Below are positions 21,389 to 31,761 of a DNA stretch of 64,000 nt, in pieces. How positions within the stretch are numbered: position 1 is the first letter of the stretch; each line of letters begins with the position of its first letter. The stretch covers positions 372,001 through 436,000 of the forward strand of contig JARKIF010000013.1 in NCBI GenBank assembly GCA_029378245.1, read 5' to 3'. The stretch comes from Roridomyces roridus. Taxonomy: Eukaryota > Basidiomycota > Agaricomycetes > Agaricales > Mycenaceae. A program made the translations under genes and the position numbers. The notes under the pieces are model-generated. The model had not been told where the DNA came from. It saw only the letters and a list, made by a program, of their open reading frames with translations, and did no database searches.

Positions 21389-22236
21389 TTGATTTCATCG
21401 CTGACTCTTAGCATCTTACTTTGTGGTTTTCCGGAGTTTCTTGTGTTGTTTGGAATTCTCCGTCTGTCGTTTGTGTACCTTGCCACGTAATTTATACATT
21501 GTGAACTTTTCTGCCAACCCGATCCGGGCACGCCGTCATGAGATTGCGGTCAAGTAAGCCCTGGTCGGCAGCTCGGAGCTTTCTCAGGCATTTAAACCCT
21601 CCCGCCGCCGCCCGGAAACGCGCAGGATTGAATTATAGGACTGTATTGATGGAACTGATCGCCACAACTCAACCATCAGCGGAGAGCCGAGCCGCCGCCC
21701 GCCGGGACACCGTGATGACCCACGTGACGCTGATCTCTCGTCTTCCCGACCACCCAACGACCACCGCTGTGTCGTTCCGGGGGCTGCAAAGCCATGACGG
21801 ACGCTTGGGCGCCCGGAGAGCAACCCGTCCTATTGGCCAACAAGGCGAACGACTCGACTATCCGGCTCGGGAAGAAGGATAGCGCAGCTGTACGCGCAGC
21901 GGAGGACGCTAGTACGAGAGGTGTAGTCAAAGCAACCGCGCTGCTGGGCGCTCTTCTTTGCAACAAGGACGAAGACAAAGGCTACCATGATAAGTAGTGG
22001 GATAGGAGGAAAATGAACTTTACTATTAGAAACTGACTTGAAATCGCACTTCTGACTTGGTTCTGACCGGTTCGACGGTTCCAGCTTGGTTCATAAATAT
22101 GGAAAGTACCTATTTTAACCGGTCTCCAGGGCGAAATAATGAGTGGTACAAGCAGTACAGGCATGGAACCGGTCGGAAATTGCTGTGATTAAGCAAATAC
22201 AAAGGGCCCGATCAATTCACAGCGGATGCCGGTATC
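21389..22236. other. Intergenic, no gene seen
   Basis: Between the secreted-protein gene and the outer CACTA-like element. Scattered ACCGGTC/GACCGGT-like motifs at 22060-22175. No supported coding sequence. Confidence 0.5.
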
Positions 22237-23418
22237 CACTGCATTCCGTAGCCTCCTAGGCAGAGGGTCTGCCTAGGGCGCCTCGGCAGACCCTACTCAG
22301 TCCGACCCTAGGGGAGAGTCTGCCTCGGTCTGCCAGGCTTGGTATGGGTTCCTGGCACTCGAAATTAGCAGACAATCCCCGGGAATAGAATGAACCGGAA
22401 GGCGCACTGAATCTGCGAGCGTTTGACGTGAGTCGTGGGGAACTTTTCGGCTACAAATGCGGCAAATGTGATGCTTGTCTGCGCCTTCCCACAGGCGTCA
22501 AGCGGCAGTTGCTAATTTTGAGTTCGTCACTGCATTCCGCACCCGTGTAGGCAAGGCTGTGTGTAGCTGTGCCCACGTGTGCCTACCCCATTAGGCACAC
22601 CATTTTGGGCTGTGCCTAGGTGAGTTCGTCGAAACTCTGCCTAGCTGTGCCTACCCTCTGCCTACACTGTGCCTACCTCGGTCGGCACCCAAGTGCCAGC
22701 TGTGTCTCCCTCTGGCCTCCTCATCCAACCTCCCCAACCGCCCGCGCCTCGACCACCGAGCCATACTTAATAGACACATGTCGCCTGTGTGAATCTTGAA
22801 AGTTAATTCATGATTTGCGTCGGCGCGAGCTGATCTTCGGCGTCCTCGTCGCGCTGCCAGAAAATGTTCTTGCTGTTGAGGTTCGGAGTATCGGAAGGTA
22901 TCCCAGCCATGAGGGTTGGACTAGTGGGGCCTGGCGAGGAGGTGACGACGAGCTGAAGAAAGCGGGATGTCGCCGAGTTCAGGTCGCCGTGATGGCTCCC
23001 ATGGCAAGTCAGATGCATATCAAACGCATTTCTCATGTTCTGTCAACTCACCATGGCCTTGCTGGAGCCCGCCTTACACGTCGGGGGGCGCGTACAACCA
23101 CAGAACTGAGCCACGACTACGTAGGCACAGGTATACTCATGCAACTCAGCTGAGTTTATCTCAAGTGTGCCTACCTCTGCCTACACCACTAGGCAGACCC
23201 CGTGCCTACCAGCCCTCGGAATGCAGTGCGTCTCGGTGGCAACGGTGAACTTCACAGAGATACTGAGACAGTGGAATGGATAATAGCATTGTACGCCCCA
23301 AGGCCGAGCCAACCCTGCCCCAACCCTGCCCCACCCGGGCAGAGGCGATCTAGACCCACCCTCGGCAGACATAGCCCGATCTAGGCAGGGTCTGCCGAGG
23401 GGGCCACGGAATGCAGTG
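22237..23418. mobile_element. Outer CACTA-like element (1182 bp) with 3-bp target duplication
   Basis: Ends CACTGCATTCCGTAGCC (left) and GGCCACGGAATGCAGTG (right), flanked by ATC on both sides (22234-22236 and 23419-23421). CACTG...CAGTG termini, a 3-bp duplication and clustered subterminal motifs (GGCAGACCC, CTAGGCAG and complements) are the signature of CACTA (En/Spm) elements. It encodes no transposase and contains a second, nested element. Confidence 0.8.
22529..23228. mobile_element. Inner CACTA-like element (700 bp) nested in the outer one
   Basis: Ends CACTGCATTCCGCACCC and its inverted counterpart CTCGGAATGCAGTG, flanked by CGT on both sides (22526-22528 and 23229-23231). Subterminal repeats are of a different subtype (GTGCCTACC, TAGGCACA). 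The core (about 22803-23060) holds a minus-strand coding-like stretch ending NIFWQRDEDAEDQLAPTQIMN-type sequence, possibly a captured host gene fragment. Confidence 0.75.
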
Positions 23419-23438
23419 ATCCACTCGAATACTCAAGT

Positions 23439-23854
23439 TTAGATGGTGGTGAGGATGGAGAACATGCGCATGCAGATGTGTTCGACGTCGTATTTGGTGG
23501 CTAGACGGAGAAGCCTGCACAACATTTCAATCCCAGCCACGGGGCGAGTCGTCAGGTACCTGTCGGCCCGTTAGTTCTCAGCTTGAAACGTCACACAATG
23601 TATGCGCACCCCGCATTGTGAGTAGCCGAGAGGAAGAGTTGGAAGTCCTGGGCGGTGTCATGGACCTTGACAACAGTGCAACCATCGAAGGTCTCCTGCT
23701 CCTCCGGCTGCGGGATCGACAAGGTATCGCGGAAGATCGACGACTGAGCGGCTAGAACACCGCGATAGGCACGAAAGAGCGTGTGTTCCGCCTGAAGAAT
23801 GATCGTGCCATCGTCAAACCAGACGTCAGGAGACCGTACGAGGGATTCGGCCAT
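23439..23854 (-). CDS. BTB/POZ-domain protein, shorter than usual
   Basis: Probable protein-interaction adaptor. Starts MAESLVRSPDVWFDDGTI and shows the BTB core: ILQAEHTLFRAYRGVLAAQS, SIFRDTLSIPQPEEQETF and CTVVKVHDTAQDFQLFL. A short intron follows, and the second exon gives YLTTRPVAGIEMLCRLLRLA and TKYDVEHICMRMFSILTTI before TAA at 23439-23441. Basidiomycete BTB proteins of this type normally continue well beyond the TKY-V motif. Here the frame stops about 20 bp before the outer CACTA-like element, so the C-terminus is probably lost. Confidence 0.75.
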
Positions 23855-24150
23855 GAAGTCAAGATGGAAGAAGATTTGCAGTCACGAGTATTCTGCCCAA
23901 TCGGCACCAATCGAAATAGAACCAGAAAAAAGAACGACAGTGGGCAACGTACATAGACTCGGATTTAGAGTAAAAGGACAAAACACGCCCGACGCCAAGA
24001 TAACAAGACCCTGTCTCGTTCGTTCGTCAGTGACCATCTTCCGTCACAAAGATTACCCACAAAGAGAACATCGTCCGACTCAAAAGAACGCGAGTCCCAC
24101 TCCGAATCCGATACGATTGCCCTCACTCTCGAGGCAACCCTCCTTCAACT

Positions 24151-26003
24151 TCAATCCGTGCCCTCTCGGCAAGCCGACATGGCCTCAAAATCATCTACCA
24201 CCTCATCGCCTTCCATGTGCATGTAGACGTCGACAACAGTGCCTGGAACGCCGAGATCCCCTTGGTCTGCAACGGCAACTGCAAGTGCCTCCCGCTGGGC
24301 TCGCGTCTTGCTCGGCGAGAGTGAAGCAACCGTAGGAACCAGAACCACAGGCACCTCCGTTGGTCGACGATAAACTGGGGATGCAGATGCACTTCCGGCT
24401 CCATTACTCTCGCCCCCACTGCCCACCGTACCCCCGACGCCACCCACGCTCGCCTGCCCCCAAATTTCCGGCGGCAACTCATACACATACGCATACTCCT
24501 GACAGAGTATGATCGGCAAAAGCACCCCGAACGGCTTCTCCTGCCATTTACGCGTCTTGGCTTTCGAACGTGGATGAGATTGAGATTGAAGTTTCTGCGA
24601 GGAGGACGCAGCGGCAGCAGCCATAATATCGCAATCCACACCCCGTCCACGGCGCTGCGGTCGATCGAATTCGTCATCGTCATAATCGTCTAGCTCGTAT
24701 TTTGGCTTTTTCGTGGATTGGCGTTTCGGGCGCGTGGGTTGCGGTTGCGATGGGGGTGGATGGCTCGTGTGCGAGCTTGGAGCAGGATCAGGGTTCGTTG
24801 GGAGAAGCGAGGGACTGCGGACGAGCAATGGGCGTGAACTTGAAGGGAGTGCAGGCGTGGGCATGGGCACGGGCGCAGACACGGACACCAAGGAAGAAGC
24901 TGCGGTGGGTGGGTGCATCGCCATCGCTGGAATACGCAGCTCAGAGGATACAGAAAGGGGAGAGGAGGGAAGGGAGGATCGAAGTGCAAGATCACTTACC
25001 AGCTTCAACGATCTTGTCATCGCGATAGTGCACGCCAGGAACGAACTGCGGAGGTTCTGTGTTGAAAGAAAGAAAGACGATGCTCATTCTCCCGACTGCG
25101 CAAAAGATAACCAAACTATTCCAACTCACCAGGCTTCTCCGGCGCAGAACCGTGGTCTGAGGGACATGTTAGGGCGCTTCATGGATAAAAGATTATATAG
25201 ATTGCACCATCCGCAGGGCCAGAGGAAGATCTCGGTTCCCGGTAATACACCCCAGGAGTGAAGACGGGCTTGCTGTTACGCCGAGTCGGCCTGTCTGCAG
25301 GAACGAGAGATTGATTGAGTACACAAACAAAGGGATTTGGAGAGGATTCACCCGACGAGAATTTACCACTGTGCGTCGTCGTAGGCGAGGTGGGCGCTGA
25401 TCGTGAGTGAGAATCATCGGAGGATGCTGATGGAAGAGGCGGACTCACGTTGGTTTCGAGACATGGTGGAGCCCGCTTTCTGGCGCTTGCGTGGCGGTTC
25501 GTCTAGAGAGGATTGAGAGGAAGAATCATTGAGCGAGACCACACGGACCGCGGTCAGTCATACGTCCCTGTTTCGACGACGCAGCTGTCAACGATGAATC
25601 AGACAGACACAGACAGGCAACAAAGATGAAAGAACTCACCAGCAGTGGATGCCACCGGCCTCGCAAACGGGTCGTTGCTGACATCAAATAGCGGTAAATC
25701 CACGTCGGGCGATTGTCGTTCATTAGATTCGGGCCAGACACGGTCGGTAGCAGCCTCCAGCTCGGCAATGTACTTCAGTAGCGCCTTGCACTCTTCAAGT
25801 AACCCTCCATCCACGCCTCCCTCTGCATATCGTGCATGCACCTCGTCTAGGGCCGCCAGCTTGGCGTACAGAGACCGACATCGTCGGCATCTATGCTCCT
25901 GGGATGTCGAAAGCGGTGCACATGCGATGCTCGATAGGGCGCGTTGTGCGTGCGCGTGCGCGGCGTGGAACAGAGTCCCTAGATTGTCCGTGACTACATC
26001 CAT
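24151..26003 (-). CDS. Low-complexity, probably nuclear protein of unknown function
   Basis: Multi-exon gene without a recognised domain. Exon 1 (26003) starts MDVVTDNLGTLFHAAHAHAQ, carries a CxxC-like pair (HRCRRCRSLYAKLAALDEV) and an acidic stretch. Next comes a basic patch resembling a nuclear localisation signal (EPPRKRQKAGSTMSR). Two short exons encode similar peptides, KPVFTPGVYYREPR and PPQFVPGVHYRDDK, an internal repeat that may be a binding motif. The last exon is Pro/Ser-rich with RPKRQSTKKPKYELDDYDDD and a more ordered part, WQEKPFGVLLPIILCQEYAY. Stop at 24151-24153. Exons join in phase around VEA|AMAMHPP. Function not assigned. Confidence 0.65.
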
Positions 26004-26144
26004 GGCGGATGTAGAGCGTGTCGACGGATGGGACGCGAAGATTCGAGATGGTCGTTGGTGAAAGAAAAGTGTGGCTACAAACAAAGAGATGTACACAATC
26101 GCAAATGCCCAGATTTGGACGTGTCCCGTGATCCGCTTCTCACG

Positions 26145-27993
26145 CTATTTCCAAACCTCTGCAATTGGGAATCCCTGGAGTTCCTCAGCCATTTTGAAAA
26201 CCTTCTCGTGTCCTTCTGTAGGCTGAACGTGAGCGAGTGCTAAAAATATCACATGATGACCCAACCTTTCTCGTATCGCTTTGGACCCTGAAACAAAGTT
26301 CAAGCAAATCAAATCGCAGAATTGCTGGGTGTGGACCCACCAGTTCTTGGATTCTGTATCCACCTTCCTTGTAGTTTGTGCCCGGCACACCGGTACTCCA
26401 GCCCATCCAGACACTCAATTGGTCAACAATCCCCGACAGTCCTCCGCGACGCGGCTTGTACCACGGCTCCGATGTGGACCTGCACGTCTGGAGAGTGAGA
26501 AATCGGATCGAATTCCATTCAAGTACCCCACTTACGTCATGGAAAACATCGTCGGCGCACTTTGGGGTAATTCCACCTGGATCGACGCTGACGGCTTTCG
26601 TCTTGGGAGAAGTAAATATCGCTGGGTGAATGCCACGACACGCAGTGAAATGGACATCAGATATCCCGCATATATGGGTGGCTCAGGGAGCCTGCATCCG
26701 CCAAATCAGAACCTCGAGTTCAGGGAGAGCCGTGTACTCACATTACCGCCCCACGCACCCGCTCATCCAGCATGGAAACCGCAATCCCCTCAAAGAAGCT
26801 GCGCAGGCCGAATATGTTGGGCACCCCGAACAGCAACTCATCCATCAGCGATCTGCCCACTTCTTGATTCGTCTCTGCAGGGAGCATGTGTTGCTCTTCG
26901 TACACCTACAGGACCACGGCTGTTAAAGCCGAATCCACAGAATGGATAGTAGTGCTCACCTGCATCCATTCTTTAAACTCTTCCAAAGACTCGGGTATAT
27001 CCCTGAAATTCAACTTCCGTCCGACTTCCGCCCAGTATACGAAGGTGGCCTGTAGCCATCTATATGAGTATATTCAACCCGGCGTTAGAGTTGCACTGAC
27101 GTATTTCTCCAGGGGAGAGAGTTCCCGCCATCCGTAGCGTGTGGCCCAGCTCTATATACATGAGCGTCAATTCAGATGAGCGTATACTCCCAACGCACTA
27201 TAGGATCAAATATCATCAACCCCAGTCCGTACAAAAAGTCTTCATTCGCCTAGAATGATTTAAACTTGCACTCGAGAATACTTGGAAGTCGAGACGCACG
27301 ATCTTGTACTTGGCATGGATCCAATTCGTCCGCGCAATTGCCAATGCTGCCCGGGGATCCTTTATTTCTCTCGAGTCGGCCTTGGTGGCAGGCCCAGAAA
27401 GCGGGCAGAGCATCCAATTTGCTGCGTTACCTGTGTCAATAGCCTATTTTTGGCGGTTACTGAGTACGCGACTCACCTATCAAAATCCGAGTCTATGGTT
27501 TGAATATTGAATACGTATCACAACCGTCGGCGAGGGTACGTACGTCAGTGAGCTGTTTGGGAATATGTCTATGCGCGCCAATGTCGTGGATGAGTTTCGA
27601 TATACTCGGCTTCAGATTCGCATTCAAAATCAATGGTAGCATCTTGGTTGAGATGTTGGAGATACGCACAATTCCAATCGTCTTGAAGATCGAGAACCCA
27701 AGAGACGCAGCCATCAACCCAGGCATGTCGTACATCGAGGACAACTTCAAAAAGCGGATGTGTATCATGAGTAACCGCGAAGCCGGTTCCACAATACATA
27801 CCTGGACAACTTCCTGCGCTTCGTCCGGCGTGAGCCTCTTCGACTCGAGCTTGGCGTGGTATTTCGCGTGCAAAGCGTCGTAGCGCCGCCATCGCAACGC
27901 TCTTGCAACGCAGAGGTACACGAAGAGAGTGAATATGAGGATCGGGGTGTGCATGTGGTCCTGCCAGAGGTAGGAGAGGAGGACGGTGGCCAT
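26145..27993 (-). CDS. mpaB/rubber-oxygenase-like (DUF2236-type) membrane-associated oxygenase
   Basis: Resembles the ER-bound oxygenase family that includes mpaB of mycophenolic acid biosynthesis. The N-terminal membrane segment is MATVLLSYLWQDHMHTPILI, continuing FTLFVYLCVARALRWRRYDA. Family-like blocks follow: LHAKYHAKLESKRLTPDEAQ, YDMPGLMAASLGFSIFKTIG, DPRAALAIARTNWIHAKYKI, a block near 27120 (YGWRELSPLEKY), AEVGRKLNFRDIPESLEEFK near 27010, and EEQHMLPAETNQEVGRS near 26880. The C-terminus is GHEKVFKMAEELQGFPIAEV, stop 26145-26147. Seven or more short introns separate these blocks, so individual exon ends are approximate. The start could lie upstream, because the frame stays open to about 28110. 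Confidence 0.7.
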
Positions 27994-28252
27994 GAGCCCG
28001 AGCAAGGTCGATGAGCACAATTTATACCAATTTCTGCTCCGCGCCGTCACGTCGGAAGCGAGATTCGGGATCAGTGCTCCTCGAGATACACCGGCGATTT
28101 GGAGATACCGGGCAAACTAAGTGCGACAGGCAGAGAGAAATATCAGAGCTAGCTTGGTTTGCATTACACCGGGACGGGACAGAATTCTTTTTGACACCTG
28201 AGTCGGCGAGTGCATCTACATACATATGCAGCCGAACGGTGTTCAAGTAGTA

Positions 28253-28525
28253 TTAGCTTACTGGCAAGCGATGAGAACAACTCCACTGCCAGTTCGAGTG
28301 TAGAGCCATCGGGTTTAAATCGATCATTCCAGTGGATTTCCAGACCCAGAGTGGAGTCAAAGCAACATGTATGGCAGCTTGATCGGAGGCGAGCCGCGAT
28401 GCCTGGCTTTGGTCGACCAGTCGCCGATAAGTAGCAGTGTCGAGCAGAGTAGTGGAGTAATCGTGTTTTGAAAATTCGTTCCGAGGCTCGATGGGGAGTG
28501 CCCAGCTCAAGATCGACGTGAGCAT
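28253..28525 (-). CDS. Uncertain small open frame
   Basis: A 90-codon frame starting MLTSILSWALPIEPRNEF with some coding character (LDTATYRRLVDQSQASRLAS). It could be a small gene, a distal 5' exon of the mpaB-like gene, or chance. No domain recognised. Confidence 0.22.
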   Translation of the reverse strand: MLTSILSWALPIEPRNEFSKHDYSTTLLDTATYRRLVDQSQASRLASDQAAIHVALTPLWVWKSTGMIDLNPMALHSNWQWSCSHRLPVS

Positions 28526-28699
28526 GCTGCCAGAGCTTAGAGAAACAGGGAAGAGGGGAATTAGGGATTTCTTGAATGGAGGGGGTGAATGGCAGGGGAC
28601 AACATGATAGCAGTCTTGGATCCATTCGCTCGCCTAAGACTACCAGTGAGTCATGGATAGATTACTGGGATCGAGACCCGAGCATTAGCACTGAGCAGG

Positions 28700-29346
28700 T
28701 CACCGAAAAAACAAGCGACGCACCTCTACATCTCCCTCGTCCTCCCCCGGCGTCTGACCTGCCTCCCGCCGTCGTTTCTCCTTCAACTCCCGATACCTCG
28801 CCACCGCCTCCTCTCTCGCCTTGGCCATCTGCAACGCCTGCGCAGCCGGAAGAAGCGTCTCCGCTTTCGCCTTCTTCCCGCTCCTTTTCTTTGTACCGGA
28901 GGCTTGCGCGCGAGACCAGAGGAGGAGAGGTCTGATGGAGCCAGAGCGATGTCGTTCAGCCGACGAGGTGCGGATGTTGATGTGTAAGAATTCTTCTTTG
29001 GGCGGTGAGCGTGTCGACGGGAGGGATGGAGGTTGAAGGCTGTTTTGCCGGTTTTCTGGAAGTATTAGTGGGTTCTGAGGAGGTGCCTGAGGATGTGCAG
29101 GATTTGTCCTTCTTGGAACGCGCGAGAAGCTTGGGCAACGTCCCGGAAGAGAGGTCTCATGTCTGCCTCGATTCATCTGAGGAGTGTTAATGAAAGGGAT
29201 GAAGAGAGATTGAAACTGGACGACGCACTTGTTAACATGCGACAAGGTTTCTCCGGTACGTATCTTCGCACCAGCCACCGAATCCACCTTGCGCCGCTTC
29301 GACGCCTTCTTCCCATCTCCATCACCCGCAACACCCTCATCAAGCA
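28700..29346 (-). pseudogene. 3' part of a conserved nuclear/nucleolar-type gene split by a retroelement
   Basis: Downstream half of the gene whose 5' half is at 33527-33760. It resumes at LLLDEGVAGDGDGKKASKRR and KVDSVAGAKIRTGETLSHVN. Beyond an intron there are family-like pieces in different frames: ADMRPLFRDVAQASRA and SAPRRLNDIALAPSDL in one, SKKDKSCTSSGTSSEPTN in a second, and GKKAKAETLLPAAQALQMAK with EEAVARYRELKEKRRREAG in a third. From memory these resemble a basic, CCDC137-like conserved basidiomycete protein; this is not verified. The frame changes and an apparent stop at the start of the post-intron exon suggest decay after the insertion, though a misplaced intron could explain part of it. 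Confidence 0.55.
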
Positions 29347-29502
29347 GAAGCGGTTGACGAGTCAACGGCGGTCTATGCACACGAGGAGGATCACGTGTCT
29401 CGTCCTTTCAGGAGGCGTCGCGCGATCTGATGGCCTTTGTCTCTCTTCCTCCACACTCACCTCACAGCATGCTTGCAGCTCCTGCAGCTGCTTTCATTTC
29501 CC
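29347..29502 (+). repeat. Split direct repeat A1
   Basis: About 156 bp, nearly identical to A2 at 31443-31599. The few differences are scattered substitutions (e.g. CAACGGCGG versus CAACCGCGG), indicating recent activity. Confidence 0.85.
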
Positions 29503-29552
29503 AGGTTGCTTTTGGAGGATTAGGGGCCACGGCCTTTGTCTTTGCTCTTTGA

Positions 29553-31454
29553 GTGGCTCGGTGGCTCCTCGCTATCATGCCATGCCCAGCCTCTGCACAC
29601 AGCTCCTCCTGGTCTCTGGAGGGATCTCCATTTGTACACCGGGCCCCGGGTGCCCGACAACGATCCAAGCTTTTTATCCCTGGTCCGCCGCTCCAGCAAT
29701 GCCGTTTCTCTTTCACTCGCACCGCTCTACCCTCCTACCCTTCACCCCGGCGCCGTCTTCGTTCTAAGTGGTTCGTCCCGTGGGTTGTTCGTGAAGGACG
29801 ACGCGCACATCGTGCCGAGCTTGGTTCCAAACCGCTCCTCCCAACAGCTGAACCTGTTGTGGAGTTCGTTGCACCCTCTCCTCTTCCCACTCATATTGAT
29901 GTGGGGCCTGCCGAGCCTTCGCTCCTCCTTGTCGAGTCTACGGCACCCACGGCAGCACATCCGATTTGCTTTGGCATGTCTGCTAATTTACCTCCACCGG
30001 AGACGGAGAGCCCAATTTGTGTTCGCTCCTCTGTTCTCCCATCTCCTCCACTTCGGGCCTGTGCACCCGAGTTTCATCCTCATGACTATGGCGTTACTTT
30101 CCGCCTTCCTCATGAGGAGCTCTTTCCCCCATATTTTCACCCTCCTGGTCGTCCCAACACTGATCCGCGGTGCAATCGTGCCCCGGCTGATGCTGCGGAT
30201 CTGCCTCGGATCTCATCTTGCTTGAACCGCGAAGCCTGGGATTATTATCTTCGTGATTATCCCGACCGCTCATTTGTTGATGCCCTGTTGCATATCATTG
30301 ACCATGGCGCTGACATTGGGTTCTCCGGGGATCACTGCATCTCGCAAACGGCTCCGAACCTCCAATCTGCCTTTCAGTATCCGGAAACCATCCAGCAGTC
30401 CATTTCAACTCAAGTCTCAAGTGGCCGGGTTCGTGGTCCTTTCACTCAACCTCCCTTCCCCCATTTCCGCTCCTCCCCGCTTGGCGTTGTCGCTCGCAAG
30501 CACTCCGGCAAATTGCGTCAGATTCATCATTTATCCTGGCCCCGCGGGTCTTCCGTCAACGATGGCATCCCGGATTCCGAGGCTGCCATCTCGTATGACA
30601 TGTTCCGCTGTGCGGTCGCTGCCCTGGTCGCTTCGGGCCCTGGCTCCTTGATGGTCAAACTTGATCTCGAGCAGGCCTTCCGCCATATTCCCATCCGCCC
30701 TGCCGACTGGCCACTACTCGGGTACGGCTGGGACAGCCGCCTTTATTACGAACTCTTCTTGATGTTCGGCCTGCGGTCCGCTCCCTACATTTTCAACCTC
30801 TTCTCAGAGGCTCTCCATTGGATTTTATCCCATCATCTCCCTGCTCGCATTCGGCATTACCTCGATGACTTCCTCAAAATTTTTGCTCCTCACCTCAGCC
30901 CTGATACTGCGATTGCAGCCCTTGAATGGGCACGTGGGCTTGCTCAGGCTCTGGGATTAAACTTCCAGGAGTCCAAAGTTGTAGGCCCCACCACCATTCT
31001 CGAGTTCCTGGGCTTTATCATCGACTCCGTCCGTATGGAGGTTCGCCTGCCGGATGACAAACTCTCCTATCTCCGGACAGTGCTGGCCTCTTGGTTGCAA
31101 AAGTCGCACTGCACCGCCCACGAGCTTGCGGGATTGACAGGCTATCTTCCTTTCTGCTCACAAGTCATCCCTTACTCACCCGCATTTTTGCGGTCCATGT
31201 TCGATTTTTCCGCCTTTTTCAAAACCCCTTTTGCCCGTCGTCGCATCCCACGTACAATGCGGCACGATTTGCATTGGTGGGCAACCTTTTCTGCTGCCTG
31301 GAATGGCATTCACCTCATCCGTCTTGGCCCGTGTTTGCTGCCACGCGAAGTCGCGCATCTTTGCCGCTTCGCTGGCTCGCAGCGCGGTTCACTCTTTAGG
31401 CCGCAATATATATTTGCTCTCCAGACGACGACAAGGCATAGAAGAAGCGGTTGA
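29553..31454 (+). CDS. Reverse transcriptase of the Ngaro-like element, 3'-truncated
   Basis: Open frame of 633 codons. The N-terminal half is Pro/Ser-rich. The reverse transcriptase fills the second half: LMVKLDLEQAFRHIPI (motif A), LMFGLRSAPYIFNLFSEALH (motif B), RHYLDDFLKIF (motif C with the catalytic YLDD), EFLGFIIDSVRMEVRLPDD (motif D/E) and LAGLTGYLPFCSQVIPYSPA (thumb). The frame runs into the B1 repeat just where RNase H should begin (HWWATFSAAWNGIHL). RNase H and the tyrosine recombinase are therefore missing. The true start is uncertain; the first listed codon at 29553 is not supported by anything beyond the open frame. Confidence 0.82.
   Translation: MARWLLAIMPCPASAHSSSWSLEGSPFVHRAPGARQRSKLFIPGPPLQQCRFSFTRTALPSYPSPRRRLRSKWFVPWVVREGRRAHRAELGSKPLLPTAEPVVEFVAPSPLPTHIDVGPAEPSLLLVESTAPTAAHPICFGMSANLPPPETESPICVRSSVLPSPPLRACAPEFHPHDYGVTFRLPHEELFPPYFHPPGRPNTDPRCNRAPADAADLPRISSCLNREAWDYYLRDYPDRSFVDALLHIIDHGADIGFSGDHCISQTAPNLQSAFQYPETIQQSISTQVSSGRVRGPFTQPPFPHFRSSPLGVVARKHSGKLRQIHHLSWPRGSSVNDGIPDSEAAISYDMFRCAVAALVASGPGSLMVKLDLEQAFRHIPIRPADWPLLGYGWDSRLYYELFLMFGLRSAPYIFNLFSEALHWILSHHLPARIRHYLDDFLKIFAPHLSPDTAIAALEWARGLAQALGLNFQESKVVGPTTILEFLGFIIDSVRMEVRLPDDKLSYLRTVLASWLQKSHCTAHELAGLTGYLPFCSQVIPYSPAFLRSMFDFSAFFKTPFARRRIPRTMRHDLHWWATFSAAWNGIHLIRLGPCLLPREVAHLCRFAGSQRGSLFRPQYIFALQTTTRHRRSG
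31325..31421 (+). repeat. Split direct repeat B1
   Basis: About 97 bp core repeated as B2 at 31663-31761 (differences at a few positions). It ends TTTGCTCTCCA and is followed by the terminal motif and then A2. Confidence 0.85.
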
Positions 31455-31599
31455 CGAGTCAACCGCGGTCTATGCACACGAGGAGGATCACGTGTCTCGC
31501 CCTTTCAGGAGGCGTCGCGCGATCTGATGGCCTTTGTCTCTCTTCCTTCACACTCACCTCACAGCATGCTTGCAGCTCCTGCAGCTGCTTTCATTTCCC
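31443..31599 (+). repeat. Split direct repeat A2
   Basis: Second copy of A1, directly after B1, as expected for a circle-junction template used by split-direct-repeat elements. Confidence 0.85.
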
Positions 31600-31662
31600 C
31601 CACCATCCATCCCCTTTCTCCCCCTGCTTAGTTTAGTCCTTTTGTTTAGTCCTCTCGTAGCG

Positions 31663-31761
31663 TGGCCCGTGTTTACTGCCACGCGAAGTTGCGCATCTTT
31701 GCCGCTTCGCTGGCTCGCAGCGCGGTTCACTCTTTAGGCCGCAATATATATTTGCTCTCCA
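31663..31761 (+). repeat. Split direct repeat B2
   Basis: Second copy of B1. Instead of running straight into the terminal 18-bp motif it is followed by about 1.75 kb of other sequence. Confidence 0.82.

Noticed and set aside
29553..31454. Reverse transcriptase from an LTR (Gypsy/Copia) element
   Set aside because: No flanking LTR pair; the repeats are split direct repeats, and the RT block sequence fits DIRS/Ngaro better.
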